From Proteles cristata cristata (taxonomy: Eukaryota > Chordata > Mammalia > Carnivora > Hyaenidae), in contig JAESUZ010001271.1 in assembly GCA_017311185.1 (NCBI GenBank), forward strand, positions 310,001 through 374,000: 64,000 bases of DNA, in the 5' to 3' direction. The position numbers were made by a program, and so were the translations under genes. The first letter of the stretch is position 1. Each line of letters opens with the position of its first letter. The notes beneath the pieces were generated by a model. The model was given only the letters and a program-made list of their open reading frames with translations. It had not been told where the DNA came from and made no database searches. This document shows, one piece after another, positions 36,103-46,690 of the stretch.

Positions 36103-36744
36103 TGCACACCAAGGTTTTGAAAAGTGCCTTAGTAAAGTAGCAGGTTGGGGTTCATAAGTTGTTAATTAAAATAAAATCACCATGTTTGGGAGAATCCATT
36201 TCAGAGGTTGTTTGCTCAAATGTTAGTATTTTCCAAGGAAATCTCTTCAGTAATTTATTAGGTATTGGAATCAAGTGGAAAAAATAAAATATAATGCAAT
36301 TCAAAAGTAATAACAAGAAGATTTGTAAATATTTGGTGGAAAGAAAAGGAAATACATGAATCCCTATCTTTCCACTTCTAAATTTCTCTTTCAAATGAAA
36401 TTGATTTGGATACTAGTATTCTATCTCAGATCATATAAATAGAATAGTCCATAAACTACATATATAATTGCCCAAGAAATTAACTGTGAATTTCAGAACA
36501 GTAGTGGACTCATAAACCTAGGGCTAAAAACCAAGGGCATGAATTGTCACCTTAAGTGTCGGAATGAAGATGTGTGCTCTACTTAACACAGGGCAGAATA
36601 GAAGTGTTTTTGGCCGCAACATGGTTTTAAAGTACTTATTATTTAAAAATATGTTTATAGGAGAGTATATGTTTTGGGCTGAACTCCTAATAATTTTTCA
36701 GCAGAGTGTAAATTATCTTGCACCAAGTCACTACATTTTTGGAG
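36103..36744. other. Unassigned stretch
   Basis: No gene. The 80-codon minus-strand frame at 36152-36394 has no motif. Confidence 0.4.
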
Positions 36745-36860
36745 TACTATAAAATGATTTAGTTAAAGCTCTGCTACCAATCAGATATATGATTTCAAGC
36801 AAGTTACTTAATGTTTGAGAATCTCAGTTTTATCTTTTATGAAACTGAAAATGACACACT
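36745..36860 (+). repeat. MIR SINE relic
   Basis: 'aaagctctgctaccaatcagatatatgatttcaagcaagttactta' followed by 'gagaatctcagttttatc' matches the sense MIR core. Confidence 0.75.
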
Positions 36861-37023
36861 CTCAGCCCGTGGAGGGCTAGGAAAGAAATACTAGTTTTTT
36901 TCTTTGCCCCTTTCGTTTTTTTTTCTCCCTGGCCCCTCTCTTCTATGGCCCAAAGCCACACCATGAGACTGAAAGGTTTTATGCTACCAAAGAAAAAATT
37001 AACTACTTTTGTAATTTTTGTAT

Positions 37024-37084
37024 TCTTGTTATTAGAAATTAGTATATGTGCTGCCAAAGCGAGCACTCTTGTTATTAGAAATTA
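37024..37084 (+). repeat. 18-bp direct repeat around a 25-bp spacer
   Basis: TCTTGTTATTAGAAATTA occurs exactly at 37024-37041 and 37067-37084. The 25-bp spacer does not resemble either flank. Confidence 0.95.
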
Positions 37085-37359
37085 ATTTTAAGAGGTTCTA
37101 GCTATGTGGACAGTATCAGTTAAAAAGGAATATTTGTCTAATTAGATCACTTTCTTTTCTATGCCACATCGACAAATAGATATTTAATATTAAAACATTT
37201 CAAGGAAGAAACTTGAAACCAGGTAATAGCATAGGTAGAGAACAAAAAACAATGCAAGCAGAAAAGGCAGTATGGAGATGAAAAAATTTAATTTTGAATA
37301 CCATTAATAAATAGTCTTTAGAGTTTTAAAAATGTTTTATTTATTCAGTGACTGAATTT

Positions 37360-37585
37360 CTTAATATCTACTTTGTATAAGTCATTATGCCAGGTCCTAG
37401 GTATAAAAAGATGAATACGACCTAGGCCATTTACAAATTAGTAAAGAACTGACATGTAATTTAAAATTCCCTTTTAAAGTTCAAGTGCAACAACACAATT
37501 ATTTGCAAAGTATCACAGAATGAGCATGGTGATGAACCTTATCTGGGTGTAGAAAGGGGTGGTGCTTCACAGAAGGTTGCTAAGT
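37360..37585 (-). repeat. Probable L2 relic, minus strand
   Basis: 'aatatctactttgtataagtcattatgccaggtcctagg', 'aaaaagatgaatacgacctagg', then 'tatcacagaatgagcatggtgatga' and 'gtggtgcttcacagaagg' follow antisense L2 order. Confidence 0.5.
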
Positions 37586-37629
37586 ACTGTTCACAACTAG
37601 CTTTCGAAGGTGGAAAGGAAGTAATGCAT

Positions 37630-37735
37630 CTTCCCCGTTTCAGAAATGAGGGCTACCAGAGTTCAACGGCTTGCACAAAGCTTAAATTAGGCATCAAAAT
37701 CAAGTGTAATAATTCCTAAGCCATTGCTTTTTCCG
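37630..37735 (-). repeat. Possible MIR relic, minus strand
   Basis: 'cccgtttcagaaatgagggc' and 'cggcttgcacaaagctt' resemble the antisense MIR core, strongly decayed. Confidence 0.4.
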
Positions 37736-40204
37736 GAACGATCAAGTACTCACTCTGATCTATATGCACCATCCCCTTTCCATTTATACCAAGAAATTTA
37801 AAATAATTTTCCATCCATCAATGTGAAGAGGCTGCAATGCCATATTACTCTTGGACTCAGTAATGAGGAAGATGATAGAATTTTCATGTATAATGCCAAC
37901 AAGACATTATAAGCAAGTTCACCATCATGGAATGAATGTTTGTCTTATTTCAATTTCATGCAGAAGATCTGCCAGAGAAATAGGATTACAGAATATTTAA
38001 CTACTGTATTCTTCAGTAATGCCGTCTTGGTGAAGGCATGATGGCTAGATTGAGTAAGTGGTCTAGAGATCCCCTTTCATCAAAATAACAATTCAAACCT
38101 AGGGTTTCATATGTACAGAATTGAGTGTTATTCTTGACGTGCCTATACCGAGGTTTTACTTAATACTGGATTCCTGTTATTTATTGTCTTTCAACCAACA
38201 GCTGGGTATGAACATTAGCTATCCAAGTACAGCAATGTCCCAGGGGATTTTGACAAGCACTCACTTTAAAGTTAAAACTCAGTGTTAGCTTTTACCAAAC
38301 TAAAGGTACTTTTTCCCACCTTGGAAATACTGTTTGATGAAACAATAAATTTAAAACCCAAGATGCTATACAGTTTTCTCAAAATTTAATAGTTTCCTTA
38401 TTCTCCATGGATTTTTTCTTTCTATCATACGGATATCATTTTATTCTCTTTTTGTTTGAATTTCTCTTATAAGAATGCATAGGGAACAGAAGTACAATAA
38501 GAATGTGATGTGTTTATGACATTTCTTAGGTTTTTCTAACATGCCTATACATGAAACAGAATTTTTGTTTTCTTTCCAATGCAGCTATGATTTTTCAGGT
38601 TGCATTTACGACTCATAACAGATTTTTTTTAAAAAAAAGATAGGGATGTTTGGGTGGTATCTCTTACTTTTTGAACTTCCCTAACATAGATGATGCATGT
38701 TCCTTCTTCAAGTTATAATTTATCTTCATAGTCACAGACAGAAAAGATAGACAAATATGAGGATAATTTCTTCCTCTTGCAATTATCTTGAAATATGAAG
38801 TTCTTATTTGGTGAGTATATATTTTCAGAGAACCATTTAAGCACCATACTGAGAAATGCAATTGCAAAGATTCTTATCATCACTTAGAATATGTTATGTG
38901 TTCACTTGACCTCCTTCTTTCCTTCAACCATTGACTTTATATAATAAAAAATTCTTCAATAGTTTATATGACACTGTTATTAGCTTATTCATAGCCAGGG
39001 AGAAATTTTATTCTTATAAACATATGCCTCTATTTTATCCCTTTTTTAGACAGAGAACATAATATTTTATATACCTGTATACCATTAACATTTACAGTTG
39101 CAGTTAAAGATGTCGCTGACGTAGACACTATAATCTATTTACCTATCTGCCTATGACCTGATTCAGAAGAGAGACAGATGCATAGATTACTGATGACATG
39201 TACCACCTAGGTGTCTACTTACAATGTCAGCTTTGGGAAATGGTCCCTATCAGTATTGGTGTCCTTCTCCCTGCCTTGGGGAAGAAGCATCTTCAGAAAT
39301 GGCAGCCTGTTCTCCACTCACCCCTTCCACACCATCTTTTTCACTCTCCCTGAGACTTCAGGTGCTGGCAGCAGCAACAGAGAGGGCCCTTCTATGTGCA
39401 GAATAGGAAAAAGCATAGAAAAATTTGAGTCCTCAATTTTCCCCATGTTCCTTCTTCTAGCTCTTTCAGAGCAAAAAGTTCTTGCTTGCTGAACTATTTC
39501 CGGAAGTCTCTTAGAGAAAAAAGGAAAGTTCACAGAAAATACAAGAAGTCTGATAGACTAAGCAGAAGCAAGTTATCAATCACTGAATGGGATGGAGAGG
39601 GAGAAAAGAGACAAGCACCTATGACTATCGGGGAAATATTATGTGTTTAGGAATAGAGGGAGAGAGAGAACATTTCAGGACCAAGTCTCATGTTTGTGAA
39701 GGATTTGGGTAGAAACCAATGATGAGAAGAGGTATTTTGAAGATTATATATTAATGATGTTTTCCTTCTAGAGTTTCTCCTGGAGTAATGTTTATCAAGT
39801 ATACTGTTTTTATTTATTATTTATTTGTTTATTTGTCACTAAATGCCAGAAATGTCCCTCCCTTATCGTAATAACCCCATATATTTTCACACATTTGCAA
39901 ATGTCTCCAAGAGACACAAGTGCTACTGATTGAGAAATACAGCTCTGGAAGTGGGGTGTGTGTGTATGTGTGCAGGTGCATGCAGGTGCATGTGCGTTCC
40001 AGTTACATGCGTGTAATGTAATTCTCACATGTACTGCTTTTGGAGCACCTGGATAGCAGATATACTATTTTACATACATAAGAAAGTGGACTTTACAGTG
40101 AAAAGAAAGGTGCGTGTTTCTAAGGGCAAATAAACGATACGAAAGGCAAAACAGGAAAAATCAAGAAAGGAAGACAAAATTTCTTGGCTGCCTGCTATGC
40201 AGTA
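37736..40204. other. Repeat-poor stretch, 2.5 kb
   Basis: No gene and no nameable repeat. Three overlapping frames at 39211-39533 on both strands have no motif. 39957-40003 is a G/T-rich simple region. Confidence 0.4.
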
Positions 40205-40295
40205 TAATTTACCTAAAATCATAAGATGGTTCAGTGATAGGACTGGCATCTAAACCCAGACGATGATTCCAAAACCCATGATTTATTGTGTGTTG
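40205..40295 (-). repeat. MIR relic, minus strand
   Basis: 'tttacctaaaatcataagatggttcagtgataggactggcatctaaaccc' is a decayed antisense MIR core. Confidence 0.55.
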
Positions 40296-42149
40296 ACAGG
40301 AGAACACCGAAGTGGTTAAAAAAATAATAATGAATACTTTAGACAATATAAGTACAAACAAAGAATACTTTTTTTGCTAAGATTAAACAGTATCCAAACC
40401 TGATAAGAATCATCCTCCCATTTGTAATCTAGTAATGTTGTATGTATCATGCCCTCTATCAATAGATGTGGGGATATTTGATGATAAAAGTTAAGAAATG
40501 TAGCATGAACACTCTCAAAAAGACTCACTCAAGACCAATTTCATTATCAGCAAATGACATGGTTTAGAGAAAATGACCAGAAAAGAAACAACTCTGTGCC
40601 TTAAGAAAAATGCTTGATTTCTTGACTTTCTTGGACTAAGGGCCAGAAGCATTAGCAGAAATGCATTATAAATTTAATCAAAAATTTACATAATATTCAT
40701 GTCAATGTTGCTTTGGAAAGAATGCTTTTACTGATATTACTTCTGAGTATTAAGTGAAAAATCATCTCCTTGCTTAAAACAGTCTTCAGATAAAAATATT
40801 CTGAGCATGACTTGATTCCCTCCTTTAACTTTCCCATTGGCAAGAAGGAAATCCAGGCGCTGGCCAGAGCAACTTGGGTGTGACTTGTGCCCAGCTGCCA
40901 GCATGCAGCACTAGAAGTGGTCACATTGGAGAGGCAATGGGACCGTGGCCCCTATGAGCCCTTTAATGGTACAGAGGAAATTTCAAGGAATTCTCAAAGC
41001 CTCAGGATAATTATCACAAAAAGACGTCATTCTTCAGGCTGACACAGATTCCTACTGGAAGGCAGGGCCATTCCTAGGGCCTTATTCCTTCCTGTGGCAC
41101 TTGCCTACAGTCACAGAGCATAGAACAGATTTCACCAGGGACACTTCCCTATGCAGTTTTTTAGGACAAGAAGCAATTCCCTGACCTATTGCTGCCAATA
41201 CAACTATCTTGGCTTTCTTCAGCTCAGCAATCTGTAGGAGTGTGCTGAGTCAGATAAGATGCAGAGGGCTCAGTTTTATAAGATTACTATCCCTCCCATT
41301 GTACACATTGCAAATTCAGTGGACCATAATTGATCAAGTCTTTCATTTAAGCAGCATCTTGAAAATTCATTCCAATTATTATTGCTAAAAGAATACTCTG
41401 AAAATAAAGAATTGGGGTGTGTCAAAAAAAAACACATTTTTTGCTAATTTTTTTCCAAATGACAGATGATAGTGATGGAAGTAATAACACTGGCAATGCA
41501 GTCCTTTCTGTAAGAAATTACTTTGCCCTGGGTCTCAAAATCCCTTTATACCTTAATTATATAAACATATTGTATGTGGATGTGAGACTGGGAGGGGAAG
41601 AGAGAGAAAGCTTATTCTAATGGCTTGTGATCATTTGGTTTCTTGTTTTGTACTGTAAAAATGTCTTTTAGTTTTAGAGACCAGTCTACATAATTCACTC
41701 AAGCAGCAAAAACAGGAAATGTATCTGATAGAATGTCAAATTTGCTCCCCTTAGCTGATTAAATTGATTAATTTAACCAGACAATAGACTAATCTTTTTT
41801 TAATGCTGTATAATCACAGGTTCTGTAATGCCTACTGAGGAAAAACATTTCAGTTGTGATTATTTCTATGGTTCTTTTTTCTTTTTCTAAGCATAATTTT
41901 AAAAGAAGTCAGAAGGGTTGGTTTTCCTTTGATTAGTAAACTCAATAATCAAACCTCCATAGTAAGTACAAGTTAAAGGGCTCAGAGGCAGGTAGTGGCA
42001 TCAGATAGAAGACACTGGAAGAGGTTAGAAGATTTCAACAAAGAATTTGAGACTTCTGTATCTTTTTGTTGTTTACTTTAGTCCACATAGAAGCTGCAAG
42101 TTGAAAATAAAGTAGTTGTTAAGAACAATTTTCTAAAATAAGATAAAAA
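40296..42149. other. Repeat-poor stretch with candidate regulatory motif
   Basis: No gene. It holds the composite motif at 41243-41259, listed separately. A 67-codon frame at 41417-41620 is featureless. Confidence 0.4.
41243..41259 (+). promoter_or_regulatory. Candidate overlapping NF-E2/MARE and GATA motif
   Basis: TGCTGAGTCA (41243-41252) matches an NF-E2/Maf-type half-extended AP-1 site, and AGATAAGA (41252-41259) matches a GATA-factor site; they share one base. A GCTCAGCA half-site lies just upstream at 41222-41229. The motif is seen directly; any function is inference. Confidence 0.3.
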
Positions 42150-42355
42150 CAGAGAGGAAGGCAAACCATAAGAACAAACTGAGGGTTGCTGGAGAGGAGA
42201 TGAGTGGGGGATGGACTAAATGGGGGATGAGCATGAAGGAGGACACTTGTTGGGATGAGCCCTGGGTGTCACATGTAAGAGATGAATCACTGGGTTCTAC
42301 TCCTGAAGCCACGACTACACTGTATGTTAACTAACTTGAATTTAAATTTTTTTTA
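42150..42355 (+). mobile_element. Carnivore LINE-1 3' UTR fragment
   Basis: Sense L1 3' end: 'aggcaaaccataagaacaaactgagg', 'gatgagccctgggtgtc', 'ttaactaacttgaatttaaa' and a T/A-rich end at 42346-42355. This is about 200 bp of 3' UTR only. No clear duplication. Confidence 0.85.
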
Positions 42356-42917
42356 AAAAGTTCTATTTTAAATGACTTTAGCAAGATTCTCACCTCATTT
42401 AGTGGGACTGTGATAGAAACCACAGTTCTGAAATACGCATCATAGTACAGTTTCACCCCCAAAGAATTCACCAACGGTCCTTCAGTTATAAAAGCTACCT
42501 TTTAGACCTGTTAAGTATTTCATTTGGCTAATCACTGGTTTTTTTTCTCTTTATTCAAGTCTCCCTTTGAAACAAAGATCATCTTGTCAAAATATATCCC
42601 AAATATCCCATGAAAGACAACCTCTTTTGTCTCAATGACCTGATGAATAATATCTCCCAAAGACAGTTCACACTGAAAATTATTCTTGAATAATTTTCAA
42701 GTAAATTATTCTTGAATTCCGTCATGAAGTTAGAAGTCAATTTCTAGTTCTTTGTGAAGTCCTTAAATAGGTCACTGCTGTAAGTTCCGTCACCTGTCAT
42801 GTTATAGTAGCAAAGAGCACATACTCAAATTAATGGCTTTAATAAGCAAAAGAAAGGTCAGCAGCAATAGTGCAATAAGCCTAGGACACCACAGATTAAC
42901 ATGGTCATATTCATCAT
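42356..42917. other. Unassigned stretch with a small hairpin
   Basis: No gene. It contains the inverted and direct repeats listed at 42674-42717. Confidence 0.4.
42674..42717 (+). repeat. Perfect 11-bp-stem inverted repeat plus 15-bp direct repeat
   Basis: Arms TGAAAATTATT (42674-42684) and AATAATTTTCA (42689-42699) flank a CTTG loop. AAATTATTCTTGAAT occurs at 42677-42691 and again at 42703-42717. Confidence 0.9.
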
Positions 42918-43000
42918 TTGATATTTATTAAGTATCTAATGCATACGTGACTCTAAAATAAGCACTACAGAGATTTTAGAGAACATAGAAAGGATATTGT
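42918..43000 (-). repeat. Possible L2 3' end, minus strand
   Basis: 'gatatttattaagtatctaatgcatacgtgactc' resembles the antisense L2 3' end. Weak. Confidence 0.4.
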
Positions 43001-43159
43001 TGCCTGGGAATCTGTTACCTTAAAAGACTCAATAGAAGCCTATAGTATCCAATAAGACAAGGTAATCCCCTTGATTCAGCCGAAATAGTAAATTCATACA
43101 AGTAATGGAAAAATGCAGGTGATATAATCACACAAAAAAATGACAAAAGACCTTAGAAA

Positions 43160-43265
43160 TAATCTGTTTTAATTCCTCTCATTTTACTGATGAAGAAACT
43201 GAGGTTCAGAAAGTAAAAGACTTGCTTCATCATGCTCACTTGGACATTCAGACCTAATACCATTT
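43160..43265 (-). repeat. MIR relic, minus strand
   Basis: 'cattttactgatgaagaaactgaggttcagaaagtaaaagacttgc' is a clear antisense MIR core. Confidence 0.8.
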
Positions 43266-44040
43266 TCTCAATTGCTCAATGAGTTTCAGTGCACATGAGA
43301 TATCTCAACTTAGTTTTTATGGGTATGGATCCCTTTAATCTTTGGATATGGGTAAGTCTGTGAATCTGCTCTTATACATCATACACACCCAACATAAAAT
43401 GCAGAAAGAGAGACAGGAAAGTTATACTAAGTCCTCCTATACAAAAGAAAAAAAAAAAAAAAGGCAAGCACAGAGTAGTCACTGGCTTATTGCAATTTTG
43501 AATTCTTGCTAGATACATATTTTCAGTACTTGATCAGGGTGTAATCTGTCTCCCAAGAAATTATTATCCAAGAAATGAGGTTTTTGGTTTCCCTTTTTGA
43601 ATCAACCTTCCTTTTCCATAAAAAAATTACTGTTCTTGTAGTTAAGTAGATTTTTCAGCCTGCTTCCTGCCTATAGAATATTGGAGTGCTTGCTATGGAA
43701 CATTACACTATCAGAGAGGTCATCATTAATAATAACTTTGAACTATTAAAGAAAAGCTGTAAAGAAATGGAGACACAACAGACAGGGAACAGGGAAGTAG
43801 ATTTAAATTTCACCATCTCCATTTAAAAAAGAAGTACACACTTAAAACGGAATGAATACCATGGACATGGCTTTTTGTTGGAATGTCATTCAAATTAAAT
43901 TAAATTGAAAGACAAAAATAATACATCTTTAAAAACTTAATCTTTTTTTCCTCAAGATAATTGGAGTTATTAAAATACTTCATTTTATTTTTAGTCATTT
44001 TTGTTTCAAATCCATAATTAATAGAGATAAATGCTCAACT
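43266..44040. other. Unassigned stretch
   Basis: No gene. An A-run of about 15 lies at 43448-43462. Confidence 0.4.
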
Positions 44041-44072
44041 TTAAAAAAAAATTTTAATGATTTTATTTATTT

Positions 44073-44111
<39 letters not shown>

Positions 44112-44241
44112 CATGATCAGGAGAGGGGCTCTGGGCTAACTGTCAGCACAGAGCCTGATGTGAGGCTCAAACCCAGGAACCCTGAGATTATGACCTGAGC
44201 CAAAGTCGGGCGCTTAACTAACTGAGCCACCCAGGTGCCCC
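44041..44241 (-). mobile_element. Carnivore SINE, minus strand, with (GA)n expansion
   Basis: An A/T-rich tail, (GA)n at 44075-44107, then 'gctaactgtcagcacagagcc' and 'tgacctgagccaaagtcgggcg', ending in the head complement CCCAGGTGCCCC. A near-duplication flanks it: AAATGCTCAACT at 44029-44040 and AAATGTTCAACA from 44242. Confidence 0.92.
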
Positions 44242-45126
44242 AAATGTTCAACATTTAAGTAATAATCGTCTCTTTAATAAATAGATGATTTTATTAAAAG
44301 GTAATTTTATTTTTAATAAATAAAAACTACCTATTATTTTCCTTCTGGCTTTCTCTAATATTTCATTATCAGTACCCAATCAACACAGAATGTAATAAAG
44401 GAATACATGATTACCACAAAGTCTTTTCTGGAGGAACTAAATGGTTACCTAACTTGTAGGGAAAAGTACTTTGGAAGACAAGGTAGCAATTTCTGGTAGA
44501 CGAAATACAAAAGTAGATAACACTAAGAAATACCCTCTCTCCTGAAGTTTTGTGGCCTTTTCATTTGCTCCAGAGACTGGGACACAAGAGGAATTAAAAT
44601 GTCTTTGACCAGATACATGAATTTACTATTTTCCCTTCCTCTTATATTCATAACCTAACAACTTTTATAATTAGCCTGTGAATGCCTTACTTACTAATAA
44701 ATTTTAAACTTATGTGAAACGATTCGTTTGGGTGGTATATAATCTTTATATTTAAAGTGCAGTTTGTCAACTTAAGCTAATTAAATTTGCAGTTGTCATG
44801 CTTCCTATGCTTCTTGGAATTCAAATTAAGAATTTGATATCACATCTTTAATAGCTAATGAACATTTTGTGACATTTCTTTCTTCTAATTAGTCTATTAA
44901 ACATTGTGTAAGAATTGCCTGTTGATAGAAGTATTCTCCTTGTTCTTGCAGAATTAACTTTAATCAGTATTTCAACTAGCCAATGATTTTTTTAGTTCAA
45001 AAAGTCACATTAAAAATTACCTATGTCAACTCTTCTATTCTCTTGGTGCTTTTAACTTTTCATTGGTGTAGCCAGATCTTGTTGTATTATCCATCAAATA
45101 GCTTATAACAGTAGTTAGACACAAGT

Positions 45127-45155
<29 letters not shown>
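45127..45155 (+). repeat. (CA)n microsatellite
   Basis: About 14 CA units. Confidence 0.97.
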
Positions 45156-45157
<2 letters not shown>

Positions 45158-45829
45158 TATGTATATATACCAAACTGTGCTCTCAGCACAAGCTGTTAAG
45201 TATATGTAATTGATAATAATCTCCCACAGACATAATTGCTCTTTAAGGATTTTAAGGTAGACGAAGGTAATCACAGAAAGTTTCATGAAAAAAGATTCTT
45301 GAGGAATGGGTAGAAAATAGTTCAATAGAAAGTGGTAGGAAAAACACTTAGACTCAGGAGTGTAAAATATAAGAAAAATATTTCTACCGTATGAACAGGT
45401 TATAAACACATGCTAGTGAATTAAAAGGAATGAGAGTGAGTAAATGGGGAAAGATTTTTTTTTTTACTCCTGATATTTGCACCCTACACTTATGATTGCT
45501 TCTTTGGCCCAGAACATAGTTTGACTTAAAAGATATCCTGAATACAAGCAGGTTACTCATGATTATGAAAATATTGATAACTTCTCATGAAAAAAAATCC
45601 TCAATAAACTTTTCTAGGTAAATTAAGCATTTTGATCATTATTCATAGAGCAGTTAAAGAACTTCATATTTTTTCTTTAAAATATTTTAGCTGGAATCAT
45701 TCATTTTGTAAAATTTGCTGGGGAGATTTAATTAATTATTTTTATCTGTCCCAATTTTATAGATTATGGCTATGGCTTTGCCATTATGATTTTTATTCAT
45801 TGGTTAAATTTAAAAAGTGACCATTTTGT

Positions 45830-45973
45830 GAGACAGGTGGAGAGAGAAGCAATGGGACAAGATGGGCAGGAGGAGAGAGAACAAGAGTAGGTGAATAAGA
45901 CAGAAAAGGAGAATAAGACAGTAGGTAAATCTAGAAAGAGAAACACAGGAAGAACAATGAGAGACAGAAAGGT
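45830..45973 (+). repeat. Purine-rich (GA-rich) tract
   Basis: About 140 bases with very few pyrimidines on this strand. It accounts for the 60-codon S/L-rich minus-strand frame there. Confidence 0.8.
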
Positions 45974-46371
45974 TACAGTGATTTTGTTTCATGACCTAAT
46001 GTCCAGAAATGTCTGGCAGAGTAAACTATGATAATAAGGTCAAAACAATAAAATGGCCTTTTATATAGCTAACCAGAAAATTCATATATGGGACATATGT
46101 TTAAAAATATAGATTGTGGAAGGCCTAAATAAAGCAGATAATGAATTTGTATTTTATGCTGTTGGCCTATGTTTTGCCAAAAGATATTCCACATGGACCT
46201 AAGGATCCATAACTAAAGCTTTAGTTAAATTAGTTTGCGAATACTGTAAATGGTATCTCCCCTTTGGAAGAATGTCAGTACATACCAGTATATTAACAGC
46301 TCTGAGGAATGCTGAGAAAATAAGCTGGTGAGAATTTGTTAAATCATTTTTACCAATCTTAAAGACAAAAT

Positions 46372-46410
46372 TGTGTGTACGTGTGTGAGTGTGTGTGTGT
46401 GTGTGTGTGT
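46372..46410 (+). repeat. (GT)n microsatellite
   Basis: GT repeats interrupted by AC and AG. Confidence 0.95.
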
Positions 46411-46529
46411 TAAACTCTATTTGCATCTTGTAAAATATACTAGGGAAATGTAGGCAATGGTGAATCACAGTTGACTATTTAGTCCGAGAATGACAATACA
46501 GGCATAGAGTTTATGAAGATAAAATCTCA

Positions 46530-46690
46530 AGTGTATAAGAGATGATGAAGCAGACTGTGACTGAAAACAGGAAGGCCAATTAATAGGCTATGGTAATAAT
46601 CAAGGAGAAAGACAAGGTCTTAGGCTGGTCTAGGAATAGCTGGAATAAAAAGATATAGGTAAGTATAAGAGAATTATACCAGAGATGCTG
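46530..46690 (-). repeat. L2 relic, minus strand
   Basis: 'ggaaggccaattaataggctatggtaataatcaaggagaaagac' closely follows the antisense L2 block 'ggagaccagttaggaggctgttgcagtaatcc'. Confidence 0.65.

Larger units (their letters stand above)
44242..46371. other. Repeat-poor stretch
   Basis: No gene. The 124-codon minus-strand frame at 45035-45409 runs through a CA microsatellite and is spurious. TAAT-rich block 44700-44960 is discussed in findings. Confidence 0.4.

Noticed and set aside
38642..38662. Possible SINE head fragment ('gggatgtttgggtggtatctc')
   Set aside because: Only about 20 bases resemble the SINE head and no body follows.
45035..45409. 124-codon minus-strand open frame
   Set aside because: It runs through a CA microsatellite, giving a C-V-C-V stretch. 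No domain.
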